Shown: piece after piece, positions 11,926-24,131 of the stretch
How the letters are laid out: each line of letters opens with the position of its first letter
Numbering within the stretch: the first letter of the stretch is position 1
Origin: Lingula anatina
Taxonomy: Eukaryota > Brachiopoda > Lingulata > Lingulida > Lingulidae
Direction: 5' to 3'
Assembly (NCBI RefSeq): GCF_001039355.2
Contig: NW_019775887.1
Coordinates: 64,001 to 113,949 of the forward strand
Length of the DNA stretch: 49,949 nucleotides
Program-made: the position numbers and the translations under genes
The notes under the pieces: model-generated
Told to the model about the DNA's origin: nothing
The model's input: only the letters and a program-made list of their open reading frames with translations
Database searches by the model: none

Positions 11926-13563
11926 GTCAAGATGGGCTATTCATTTTACCCGGGCTAAAACTGTTGTCTGTAAAGAACCGATCAACGTAATTAACATATG
12001 TCCAAATGAAAAACAAAACTGATATTTGCCTTTTTGATACTTAGGTTAATTGTAATATTACTCCAAGGCGAGAAGAATCATGCGAGAGTTACTACGAAAT
12101 GGGAGTCACTTATACCCTCTACTAGGGCTACACGTTAACTTTTAACCAAATATTCACAGATATTTCTCTCATTTATGTTCTGCGCTTTTCTGTACTGTCA
12201 TTTAAATATATATGTATTAAATGGCACGGGTTGACTTTATATATGTCCGCTTTTTACAGCTGATTTGTTAAGATTCAGTGCTCCTTTTACATAATTCGCA
12301 TATGCATTGAGGTAAGAAAATTCAAAGACAATTTAATTTTCAGTATTTTGGCACACAGACTCGCTTCATTGTGTTAACGTTCCTTTTATGACTGAATATC
12401 GGCCAAAACTAGCTGTGTATTGGGCAGCAAAAAGATAAATAATAATAATAATAATAATAAGATAAATAATAATACTAATAATTAAACTGGTCAAATATCA
12501 CAACAAATGTCTTTCATGTCATATATAACCTGCTGTTAACAGCGGTTTCCCTACTGGTCTTCGTGCAAAATAACCGGCTTGCAGTAATCTCTTGTTCACG
12601 AGGGACATTGAAACGGGTGTTTGAATGATATTCTGCCACTCTCTTCTGAGGACACTGTACGACCAGCACGGCGCACTCTAAGGAGAAGGCGACCCTGTCT
12701 TCTTGGTGTGATAAGCGGACACCCTGGTCAAGGTATTGGAGTAGGTGCCCCTGTTGTAGCATTTCTTTGGAGGGCTTTACTAACGGTTCCTGATAAATGT
12801 TGCATTGCCTGGCAATGGCTGTCCGTTTCTGGCCATTTTCTCTGATAGTAAGAATCCCATAGTAAGCTGCGTTGCTTAGCTGTCGAACCATATCTTTTGT
12901 AAGGTACATGTCAAGTTTCAGAGCGATCCCTTTGTTGCTTCTCTAAATACACTCCAAAGATTGGCCAAACCCATGCGTTTTTATACAAGGGCAGAAATTG
13001 CCGAAAAGACCACCCCTCACATTTCTGACCATAGAACATGCAACTGCATGCATCAATTGTTTCGAGAGTTGTGTGGTAATTAGGTAACACACCTGGCTAC
13101 ACATGGAGTGACACCTTAGTTTTGGATTTAAAGTAGTAAGAGAGAAAATAAATATTTTGTAGAAAATTTACTCACCAAAAAATTATATTCCATATTAAGT
13201 AGCAACCCTGTATATTTAAATTTCAATCTAGGAATACCAACTACTGACAACTGGATGGACTTCTTTTCAGTTACAGTACAACTGACGATGAAAACATCTG
13301 TCACTTGGGAAGGCGTATTGATGAAGATAAATTGTATTTACAGTAAGTTTTTGATATTGAAAACTAAAGCCTAGATTACATTGGATTACGCGATGTCCGT
13401 GTGGTGCACGTGTACTGCCGGTAAATGTCGTTTTGTGCGGAGGCAGGCGTCGGCAGCGCGAAATCTGTTGTTTTACGATCCCCGTAGCCTCTATGTTTTT
13501 GCCAAGCTTGGACTTTTGACTAATTTTTAAAATCGTTAAATCGTTGATCGTTAAAATCGTTGA
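11926..13563. other. 3' flank of the transporter and intergenic DNA
   Basis: Holds the transporter 3' UTR, an (AAT)n run at about 12437-12475, the Tc1-like remnant at 12514-12909 and A+T-rich spacer. No further gene recognised. Confidence 0.6.
12514..12909 (-). pseudogene. decayed Tc1/mariner-like transposase, N-terminal part
   Basis: The minus strand encodes a helix-turn-helix-like start (MVRQLSNAAYYGILTIRE, then GQKRTAIARQCN) as in Tc1-family DNA-binding domains. The matching downstream motif (LSGTVSKALQRNAATG and TPRRQGRLLLRVRRAGR) continues in another frame, so the copy is frameshifted. The catalytic DDE part is absent. The open frame across it is fortuitous. Confidence 0.6.
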
Positions 13564-14332
13564 GGTTATTGCACAGTTAACGCATGGTGTATGTTCGGTG
13601 GACTTGCGGTGATCGTAACAATGGTAGAACCTATAATAGGTAAAAGTTAAGAAGATATTTAAAACGTGCATTATAGTTATCCACTTGCATGAATTTGAAG
13701 TTGTTTTGCTCTTTATTCGGAGGTCCTCCCTACTATGACAACCTTTACACACCAAAGGCCATTTATGTTACACATTTGACCTGCTCAAAAATCTCTCCGC
13801 ACTAATCTATATGGTAACAGCAGACCTGCCGAAGTCTCCTTTTCACGTTTTTCTCCCAAACTACAACGATCTGTTGACAACTGACAGGTGTTAGCAATAC
13901 TTTAGGGCAGTGGGAAGATGGTGGCCGTAGTTTGAATTTAATTATTAGTTATAACTATTAATAGCATATTTTGAAGACATTTTCTAGCTTTCGGCAATTT
14001 CCGTACAGCTTCGGCATGTGTGGCAGGTATCACAATACAACCACAAGAGATAGCAGGATTTGGTGACCTACATGTATTGGTACCTAACGTCATTGGCTGC
14101 CAAACACGACGGAGCGGGCGCGATTCCCTCTCATTCCCGATTTTTTTTCTTTTATTTATTTTATAATTATTATTATACTAATCCCTTATCATGGTTCAAT
14201 GATTGATGTGACGGGTATCAGCTAGTAGTCTATAGCGTGCAAAAAAGTTTAAAGACTTGTCGTCAAGTAGCTTTAATAAATGTATTTGAATTATGTCTAC
14301 TCGCTTTTCTTAACAACTTTTCGTAGCATATA

Positions 14333-14561
14333 AAGCCCCCTTTACACTGGACGGCGTCCTTTCTGCGTCCAGCAGTACGGCCCCATTTGAGAGTTAAAAA
14401 ATTATAATACTTTACGTCCCGACAACTGGCCGATCATTGAGCATTCATTCTGATACAAAATCAATGCTCGTGCCTCCTTATTAAGACCACAGCGATGCCA
14501 AATTTCATGGTCGCAGAAAGGACGCAGAAAGGACGCCGTTCAGTGTAAAGGGGGTATTAGT
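14333..14561. mobile_element. 229-bp MITE present only in block copy 1
   Basis: Terminal inverted repeats of about 34 bp: the left end reads CCCCCTTTACACTGGACGGC and the right end is its near-exact complement (CAGTGTAAAGGGGG). ATATA flanks both sides (14328-14332, 14562-14566). In copy 2 the corresponding site (19707-19716) has a single ATATA and no insert, giving a clean empty site. No ORF; non-autonomous. The superfamily is not certain. Confidence 0.9.
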
Positions 14562-14899
14562 ATATACTAGCAACACGAAGAGACGGGAAAAGGGTAATGG
14601 ACGTTTTGTTTTCTCTTTAAACAAGCCGTTCTCACATAGACTTTTTTGTTTGCACAAGTTCCACTTCTGAACCCAATGAAAGCTAAGGCCATGCCAGGTG
14701 AATGTTTATGAGTATATTTTTTGTCAATATCGTAACTAGCCGTTAATCAATTGGTGACCTTGTTTTGCGGCATTTGGAGGGTTGCCCTGGAGAAGAAAAC
14801 AGAACAATATAGGAACGTGCTCTAGTCTGTCTCTGGTATTCACTCCGTAATTTTCTTACATACATTTGAGAGAAAAAATATTTGTAGAACTTCGTCAGC

Positions 14900-17800
14900 A
14901 TGGCAGAGTGGAAACAAAAGCTTTTTGGCTGTTTCAATAATTTCGGCATCTGTATCGTCACGTATTTTGTGCCGTGTCTCACAGCCGGTAAAAATGCCGA
15001 AGCCGTTGGAGAATCCTGCGGGTTGTATGGGTGCCTGAGCATCCTCGGTCCTGTTGGGATTTACACTCGGGCTAAGATCAGAGAGAAGATCAGAGAAAAG
15101 CAAGGAATAGAGGTAGGGGGCGGTTGGAGTCATTTTCACTTTTAGTTTCAATCTGTAACATGTTTTTTTTAAGTGCTTAAAATCTTGATGATAACATCGT
15201 AGCGATAGATGCCAAAATACTTCATGTAAGTTTCAAGAAGTTTAAAAACCATATTATGTCCAAGGAAAAACTAATAGTTAAAGAGGCAAGCAGCCCCACT
15301 CCCACCAGTTATTATATTTGCACGGATATTAATGATGGGATTTTACAGTTAAAAAGCCGTGAACGATCATGACAATGTCAAAACAGTTTCATGGGATCTC
15401 AGTTTTGATAATCGAAAAGTTTTTATTTATGATAGATCAACAGAATTGATTTACCTGGTGACTGTTTCACCTGTTCACATTGACCCTGGGAGGGGGGGGG
15501 GAGGCGAGAGAGGCTAACAAGTCATCATCAAGTCCGAGGTAATTACCTGTTCACCTTCACCTGAACAGGTAAATCAGTTGTGACCAAGACTGTCAGGGTT
15601 GATATCAGAAAACTGGAGAGAGGGGTTTTCATTCTTACTCGGGTAACATCAAGACGGACTTGTTGTAATTGACGCCGCTTTTGGTCGGTTTTCTCAGAAA
15701 GATTACCATATAAGACCACAGAAATAGTTGAGACAGGTACGTGGACGTTAAAAATATCACGTTCTTATCAGCACTAAGAGATTTAATCGCAATGAATCTC
15801 GTCGAATTTACAACCCGCAAACTGTGGTATCCAAGAAAACAAAATGAATAATTCACAAGGTCGTAACAACCAGATAACCCTTGAGATAACGCAAAAAAGT
15901 GCGCCAATATAAGAGGAGTAATAAAAGTTGGGAACAGCCTAATAAAATGGTTCATGATCCTAATTCGTTACACAAAGTCTAGTGTTGTGCGGCTTGAGAA
16001 TTTATTTCTTTGTTTTTAAAGGATATTTCAATCGAAAGATTTATAATTTGAAACCCAAGCACTGCGTCTTTTCTGGTACATGTTTTGCGCCGGCTTTTCA
16101 AGTAAACCGGATTTGTTTACAACAAGTTCGCTTCTTAAAACCTACCACAGCCCCGAGCAGTGGGAATGGAGGCGAAAAAGATCTATCGCCGCCTAAAAAA
16201 AAAAAAAAAGAAGAAAGAAAAAGAAGCAAATAATATGAACATTCAAGGCAGAAGTCCTTTCAGCTAGCTTGGTTAAAGGAATTTCCGTGTATTATTTTTG
16301 TTGGGAAGGCCATGTTTAGCCGACCTTGCAGGGCCCCGTAACTCGAAATCATCGCGCGTTGTGACCGAGCGCAAGCGTCTCGATTCCATAACTCGCCCAT
16401 ACTCGCCGCATATAATACAATATCGCCTCTATGTGATATCGCTATTCGCAATGCGCGTTGCCTTCGAGTTACGGGGCCCTGGGTCGTCGTACAACAAGGT
16501 GCCAGTGACTTTGACTTACTACTTGACAGTGATGGCAGTGGCAGTGACTGTTTTAGAATTTACAATTAAATGACATGAATAACTTTGTCCTTACTAATAA
16601 ATTAACATGAAGTTCAGGACTTAAAAAGTTAAATAACTCTATGAAAAAAAGCCGGTATAAGAGAAATTGAAAGAGAAACTATTCGGGACTGACTGGTATA
16701 GGTATATGACCTAAAATAAACGTATTAAGAAAAGAGCAGTGATGATAAAAGCGACGTTTCTTTTTTAATTTTCTTGTATTTATAACATGAAAAAAGATTA
16801 AACGTATAGCATTCCTATTAATATCATTAATTTATAATGAATATGCAGTCCCCCCTTTTTTAATTTACTAGCGTTTTTTCATTCATTAAAAACAGATTAT
16901 CTGAACTAGATAAATACCTCAGTTTTTTGGGTGAAATGCTACCAAAAATTCACCATTTTGCAACATATTTTCAAAATTTTCTCGGGGGAGTTCCCCCACA
17001 CGGCCCTCCCGTCGAACGTTTGGCCCTGCATCTTTTTGGCCAAGCACCCCATACGAACCAGCAAGTGGGAAAAGGTGGATACATTTGACATATGACTTCA
17101 AGGATTACTTTCTTTTCAATAAATTTGCATGTTATTAAGTCTAAAAGTATTTGTGTGTGTGGGTGTGTGTGTGTGTGGGTGGGTGTCTGTGTCAGTGCGT
17201 GCGGGGGGCGGAGGGCAGTGGAGGATGGGCCAACGGAAATTTCTCTGGATCCGCCCCTGAGTTGAAATCCTATCAATCTCTTTACAACCTGAACTGTGAA
17301 GAAGCGCACAAGAAGAATTATTGTAGTGACAACTCCCCCTGATTGATTATTCTCCATTCTATTATGGTAGAGTAGGTAGTGTTCCTAGGGTTGAGCATTA
17401 TTTATTTATTCGGTATTATTTATTACCAAGGCACAGATCGATGCAGAAAAAAACGCAGTTCATACTGACCTAGGACAAAAACGTTTGTTATTTAGTTTGG
17501 CTCGTTATTTATTTATTTATCTATTTATTTATTTTACCAGTCTTGGTCAAATTTCCACACTTTATTACTAGAGTAACATATCGTTTATTGAGCAATTAAC
17601 AACAGAGAACCCCTAGCAACAAAAGACCTCGATACCGAAAAAAAACACAGTATTTAATTACTTAGGAAAAACTCTTTCTTATTTCCCGTTTTTATTAGTC
17701 TTGGTCAAATATCTACATTTCGCTTCATTAAGAAAACCTAAGTTAACACCGCAACGACAAAATAAAGTCTTTAGTACGTCTAATATGGTTAATATTGAAA

Positions 17801-18924
17801 GGAATATGCCTAACCAGCCCATACCGTGACTTTGCTACGGACAATGAACGTTTTTTCTTTATTGGTTTTTAGCTTGGAGACCCCTCTCTTTTGTCCCAGC
17901 GCGTGGCAATATTTAGTTATTGACAAAGCAAATACCAACATGGTGATGGGGTTAACTTGTGTCAATAGCTCATTGAAATCACAAGTTTACATGTAGTTTG
18001 CAGCTTTTTATGGCGGTACATCGATTAGTCTTTCGCTACCTGTGTATCTAGGAGCCATTACATGTGTATAAATGAGCGCTTACGACTAAATAGCAGGACA
18101 ACAGTGGGAGAATGGATACATACTGTACAGCTTCTTGATTGCCGGATCCAGGATTTTTGGAGGGAGGGAGGGGGGATCTTTTGAGGGGGGTTGCACTAGG
18201 ATACACACATTTTTTTTTTGCCTCCCTCCTCTCGGAAAATACAAAAGTGTAGATGAGGACAATAATACTATAATACATACGCCACACGGGGGATAATTAA
18301 CGAACCGCAGGTGGTTTATTTGATTTTAGAAGAAAAAGAGAGACGAAGGAGAAATGGATAGCTTAGAAATTTAGGGCAGGGCATGGGTCTGTTGTAGAAA
18401 CTCCCCCCACTCCCACCATATCACACCCCCACCCTCCCCAAATCCCCCATGAAATATATATGTTTACATAGCATGTTAAATAGCATGCTGCCCTGTTAAA
18501 ATGTCGATAGCGAACAAAGCCGATAGTTTTTAGCTAACACTGTTTTGTACTTTGTTTCCGTCTTGTGTCGTTAACATCGGTTTGTTTTCATGCATTTTTC
18601 CAAACCTTTTTGCACATGTATATTATAGGATTTAACTGGCGCTTTCTCATTGATCCGATCCCATGTACTTCTGTGTTTTGAATTATGACGAAATCCGGTA
18701 TCGATATTCAGTCTACTGTTTCCTTTGATATTGAGTAACGTGTTCTGTTTCTACTGTCATACAGTTTCACGTACAAAAGATTAAAGAACACGCTTTTTTA
18801 AAAATTTATTTCATCATTCAAGCAATACAGTTAGGATTTGAACTAATTTTTACAGGGAGATTTCGTCAATGATTGTTTGATGCACTGGTTTTGCGGACTG
18901 TGTGCCCTGGTACAGGAAGCACAG
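14900..18924 (+). CDS. PLAC8-family cysteine-rich protein, first copy, exons 1-2 only
   Basis: Exon 1 (14900-15112, 71 codons) and exon 2 (18856-18924, 23 codons) join in phase 0 across a 3.7-kb GT-AG intron. The protein starts [18 protein letters not shown], continues with [18 protein letters not shown] and [20 protein letters not shown], and exon 2 gives [17 protein letters not shown]. This is the PLAC8 (DUF614) pattern of cornifelin, PLAC8 and plant cell-number regulators, small proteins of about 110-115 aa. The first cysteine cluster is reduced: one Cys in VPCLTAG where relatives have CC..C. The third exon is not present before the N at 18942. Exon 1 encodes the same protein as copy 2. 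Molecular function is unknown for most of the family. Confidence 0.85.
16329..16481. mobile_element. inverted-repeat element (MITE-like), copy in block 1
   Basis: Starts CAGGGCCCCGTAACTCGAA and ends with the exact complement TTCGAGTTACGGGGCCCTG, about 150 bp apart; the next inner bases (CGCGCGTT and its counterpart) also pair loosely. No ORF. The same element is at 21482-21633 in the second block. Confidence 0.75.
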
Positions 18925-18941
18925 GTGGGTACCGGCGTGCT

Positions 18942-18942
18942 N
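18942..18942. other. single N join between the two blocks
   Basis: One N sits exactly where copy 1 ends and copy 2 begins, so the tandem arrangement is asserted by the assembler, not by continuous sequence. Confidence 1.
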
Positions 18943-21900
18943 GGTTATTGCACAGTTAACGCATGGTCTATGTTCGGTGGACTTGCGGTGATCGTAACAA
19001 TGGTAGAACCTATAATAGGTAAAAGTTAAGAAGATATTCAAAACGTGCATTATAGTTATCCACTTGCATGAATTTGAAGTTGTTTTGCTCTTTATTCGGA
19101 GGTCCTCCCTACTATGACAACCTTTACACACCAAAGGCCATTTATGTTACACATTTGACCTGCTCAAAAATCTCTCCGCACTAATCTATATGGTAACAGC
19201 AGACCTGCCGAAGTCTCCTTTTCACGTTTTTCTCCCAAACTACAACGATCTGTTGACAACTGACAGGTGTTAGCAATACTTTAGGGCAGTGGGAAGATGG
19301 TGGCCGTAGTTTGAATTTGATTATTAGTTATAACTGTTAATAGCATATTTTGAAGACATTTTCTAGCTTTCGGCAATTTCCGTACAGCTTCGGCATGTGT
19401 GGCAGGTATCACAATACAACTACAAGAGATAGCAGGATTTGGTGACCTACATGTATTGGTACCTAACGTCATTGGCTGCCAAACACGACGGAGCGGGCGC
19501 GATTCCCTCTCATTCCCGATTTTTTTTCTTTTATTTATTTTATAATTATTATTATACTAATCCCTTATCATGGTTCAATGATTGATGTGACGGGTATCAG
19601 CTAGTAGTCTATAGCGTGCAAAAAAGTTTAAAGACTTGTCGTAAAGTAGCTTTAATAAATGTATTTGAATTATGTCTACTCGCGTTTCTTAACAACTTTT
19701 CGTAGCATATACTAGCAACACGAAGAGACGGGAAAAGGGTAATGGGCGTTTTGTTTTCTCTTCAAACAAGCCGTTCTCACATAGACTTTTCTGTTTGCAC
19801 AAGTTCCACTTCTGAATCCAATGAAAGCTAAGGGCATGCCAGGTGAATGTTTATGAGTATATTTTTTTGTCAATATCGTAACTAGCCGTTAATCAATTGG
19901 TGACCTTGTTTTGTGGCATTTGGAGGGTTGCCCTGGAGAAGAAAACAGAACAATATAGGAACGTGCTCTAGTCTGTCTCTGGTATTCACTCCGTAATTTT
20001 CTTACATACATTTGAGAGAAAAAATATTTGTAGAACTTCGTCAGCATGGCAGAGTGGAAACAAAAGCTTTTTGGCTGTTTCAATAATTTTGGCATCTGTA
20101 TCGTCACGTATTTCGTGCCGTGTCTCACAGCCGGTAAAAATGCCGAAGCCGTTGGAGAATCCTGCGGGTTGTATGGGTGCCTGAGCATCCTCGGTCCTGT
20201 TGGGATTTACACTCGGGCTAAGATCAGAGAGAAGATCAGAGAAAAGCAAGGAATAGAGGTAGGGGGCGGTTGGAGTCATTTTCACTTTTAGTTTCAATCT
20301 GTAACATGTTTTTTTTAAGTGCTTAAAATCTTGATGATAACATCGTAGCGATAGATGCCAAAATACTTCATGTAAGTTTCAAGAAGTTAAAAAACCATAT
20401 TATGTCCAAGGAAAAACTAATAGTTTAAGAGGCAAGCAGCCCCACTCCCACCAGTTATTATATTTGCACGGATATTAATGATGGGATTTTACAGTTAAAA
20501 AGCCGTGAACGATCATGACAATGTCAAAACAGTTTCATGGGATCTCAGTTTTGATAATCGAAAAGTTTTTATTTATGATAGATCCACAGAATTGATTTAC
20601 CTGGTGACTGTTTCACCTGTTCACATTGACCCTGGGAGGGGGGGGGGAGGCGAGAGAGGCTAACAAGTCATCATCAAGTCCGAGGTAATTACCTGTTCAC
20701 CTTCACCTGAACAGGTAAAGCAGTTGTGACCAAGACTGTCAGGGTTGATATCAGAAAACTGGAGAGAGGGGTTTTCATTCTTACTCGGGTAACATCAAGA
20801 CGGACTTGTTGTAATTGACGCCGCTTTTGGTCGGTTTTCTCAGAAAGATTACCATATAAGACCACAGAAATAGTTGAGACAGGTACGTGAACGTTAAAAA
20901 TATCACGTTCTGTGTCAACACACATATCAGCACTAAGAGATTTAATCGCAATGAATCTCGTCGAATTTACAACCCGCAAACTGTGGTATCCAAGAAAACA
21001 AAATTAATAATACACAAGGTCGTAACAACCAGATAACCCCAGAGATAACGCAAAAAAGTGCCCCAATATAAGAGGAGTAATAAAAGCTTGGGAACAGCCT
21101 AATAAAATGGTTCATGATCCTAATTCGTTACACGAAGTCTAGTGTTGTGCGGCTTGAGAATTTATTTCTTTGTTTTTAAAGGATATTTCAATCGAAAGAT
21201 TTATAATTTGAAACCCAAGCACTGCGTCTTTTCTGGTACATTTTTTGCGCCGGCTTTTCAAGTAAACCGGATTTGTTTACAACAAGTTCGCTTCTTAAAA
21301 CCTACCGCAGCCCCGAGCAGTGGGAATGGAGGTGAAAAAGATCTATCGCCGCCTAAAAAAAAGAAGAAAGAAAAAGAAGCAAATAATATGAACATTCAAG
21401 GCAGAAGTCCTTTCAGCTAGCTTGGTTAAAGGAATTTCCGCGTATTATTTTTGTTGGGAAGGCCATGTTTAGCCGACCTTGCAGGCCCCGTAACTCGAAA
21501 GCATCGCGCGTTGTGACCGAGCGCAAGCGTCTCGATTCCACAACTCGCCCATACTCGCCGCATATAATACAATATCGCCTCTATGTGATATCGCTATTCG
21601 CAATGTGCGTTGCCTTCGAGTTACGGGGCCCTGGGTCGTCGTACAACAAGGTGCCAGTGACTTTGACTTACTACTTGACAGTGATGGCAGTGGCAGTGAC
21701 TGTTTTAGAATTTACAATTAAATGACATGAATAACTTTGTCCTTACTAATAAATTAACATGAAGTTCAGGACTTAAAAAGTTAAATAATTCTATGAAAAA
21801 AAGCCGGTATAAGAGAAATTGAAAGAGAAACTATTCGGGACTGACTGGTATAGGTATATGACCTAAAATAAACGTATTAAGAAAAGAGCAGTGATGATAT

Positions 21901-24131
21901 AAGCGACGTTTCTTTTTTTAATTTTCTTGTATTTATAACATGAAAAAAGATTAAACATATAGCATTCTTACTAATATCATTAATTTATAATGAATATGCA
22001 GTCCCCCCTTTTTTAATTTACTAGCGTTTTTTCATTCATTAAAAACAGATTATCTGAACTAGATAAATACCTCAGTTTTTTGGGTGAAATGCTACCAAAA
22101 TTCACCATTTTGCAACATATTTTCAAATTTTTCTCGGAGAAGTTCCCCCACACGGCCCTCCCGTCGAACGTTTGGCCCTGCATCTTTTTGGCCAAGCACC
22201 CCATACGCACCAGCTAGTGGGAAAAGGTGGATACATTTGACATATGACTTCAAGGATTACTTTCTTTTCAATAAATTTGCATGTTATTAAGTCTAAAAGT
22301 ATTTGTGTGTGTGGGTGTGTGTGTGTGTGTGGGTGTGTGTCAGTGCGTGCGGGGGGGGGGGGGGGGGCGGAGGGCAGTGGAGGATGGGCCAACGAAAATC
22401 TCTCTGGATCCGCCCCTGAGTTGAAATCCTATCAATCTCTTTACAACCTGATCTGTGGAGAAGCGCACAAGAATTATTGTAGTGACAACTCCCCCTGATT
22501 GATTATTCTCCATTCTATTATGGTAGAGTAGGTAGTGTTCCTAGGGTTGAGCATTATTTATTTATTTATTCGGTATTATTTATTGGCCTATAAACAATAG
22601 AGAACGCTTACCAAGGCACAGATCGATGCAGGAAAAAAAAACGCAGTTCATACTGACCTAGGACAAAAACGTTTGTTATTTAGTTTGGCTCGTTATTTAT
22701 TTATTTATTTATTTATTATATTTTACCAGTCTTGGTCAAATTTCCACACTTTATTACTAGAGTAACATATCGTTTATTGAGCAATTAACAACAGAGAACC
22801 CCTAGCAACAAAAGACCTCGATACCGAAAAAAAAACCACAGTATTTAATTACTTAGGAAAAACTCTTTCTTATTTCCCGTTTTTATTAGTCTTGGTCAAA
22901 TATCTACATTTCGCTTCATTAAGAAAACCTACGTTAACACCGCAGCGACAAAATAAAGTCTTTAGTACGTCTAATATGGTTAATATTGAAAGGAATATGC
23001 CTAACCAGCCCATACCGTGACTTTGCTACGGACAATGAACGTTTTTTCTTTATTGGTTTTTAGCTTGGAAACCCCTCTCTTTTGTCCCAGCGCGTGGCAA
23101 TATTTAGTTATTGACAAAGCAAATACCAACATGGTGATGGGGTTAACTTGTGTCAATAGCTCATTGAAATCACAAGTTTACATGTAGTTTGCAGCTTTTT
23201 ATGGCGGTACATCGATTAGTCTTTCGCTACCTGTGTATCTAGGAGCCATTACATGTGTATAATTGAGCGCTTACGACTAAATAGCAGGACAACAGTGGGA
23301 GAATGGATACATACTGTACAGCTTCTTGATTGCCGGATCCAGGATTTTTTGGAGGGAGGGAGGGGGGATCTTTTGAGGGGGGGTTGCACTAGGATACACA
23401 CATTTTTTTTTGCCTCCCTCCTCTCGGAAAATACAAAAGTGCAGATGAGGACAATAATACTATAATACATACGCCACACGGGGGATAATTAACGAACCGC
23501 AGGTGGTTTATTTGATTTTAGAAGAAAAAGAGAGACGAGGGAGAAATGGATAGCTTAGAAATTTAGGGCAGGGCATGGGTCTGTTGTAGAAACTCCCCCC
23601 ACTCCCACCATATCACATCCCACCCTCCCCAAATCCCCCATGAAATATATATGTTTACATAGCATGTTAAATAGCATGCTGCCCTGTTAAAATGTCGATA
23701 GCGAACAAAGCCGATAGTTTTTAGCTAACACTGTTTTGTACTTTGTTTCCGTCTTGTGTCGTTAACATCGGTTTGTTTTCATGCATTTTTCCAAACCTTT
23801 TTGCACATGTATATTATAGGATTTAACTGGCGCTTTCTCATTGATCCGATCCCATGTACTTCTGTGTTTTGAATTATGACGAAATCCGGTATCGACATTC
23901 AGTCTACTGTTTCCTTTGATATTGAGTAACGTGTTCTGTTTCTACTGTCATACAGTTTCATGTACAAAAGATTAAAGAACACGTTTCTTTTAAATTTATT
24001 TCATCGTTCAGGCAATACATTTAGGATTTGAACTAATTTTTACAGGGAGATTTCGTCAATGATTGTTTGATGCACTGGTTTTGCGGACTGTGTGCCCTGG
24101 TACAGGAAGCACAGGTGGGTACTGGAGTGCT
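18943..24131. repeat. duplicated block, copy 2 (direct, ~5.2 kb)
   Basis: Counterpart of 13564-18941. Lacks the MITE of copy 1; has small extra insertions, e.g. about 12 bp (TGTCAACACACA) near 20911 and about 23 bp near 22585. The sequence continues naturally past the end of copy 1 into the third PLAC8 exon region, after the gap. Confidence 0.95.

Larger units (their letters stand above)
13564..18941. repeat. duplicated block, copy 1 (direct, ~5.4 kb)
   Basis: Matches 18943-24131 almost base for base from GGTTATTGCACAGTTAACGC to the bases before the N at 18942. Differences are scattered substitutions and small indels plus a 229-bp transposon present only here. Contains PLAC8 exons 1 and 2, a GT-rich microsatellite near 17151-17200 and a G/C-rich low-complexity patch at 18150-18200. 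Either a young tandem duplication or two haplotypes laid end to end. Confidence 0.95.

Noticed and set aside
13267-13755. Minus-strand ORF of 162 codons, partly repeated at 18850-19134
   Set aside because: No recognisable domain or splice context; it straddles the left edge of the duplicated block and the second version runs across the N.
14743-15151. Two minus-strand ORFs of about 100 codons, repeated at 19889-20297
   Set aside because: They lie antisense to PLAC8 exon 1, which has a protein-family match and correct splice sites.
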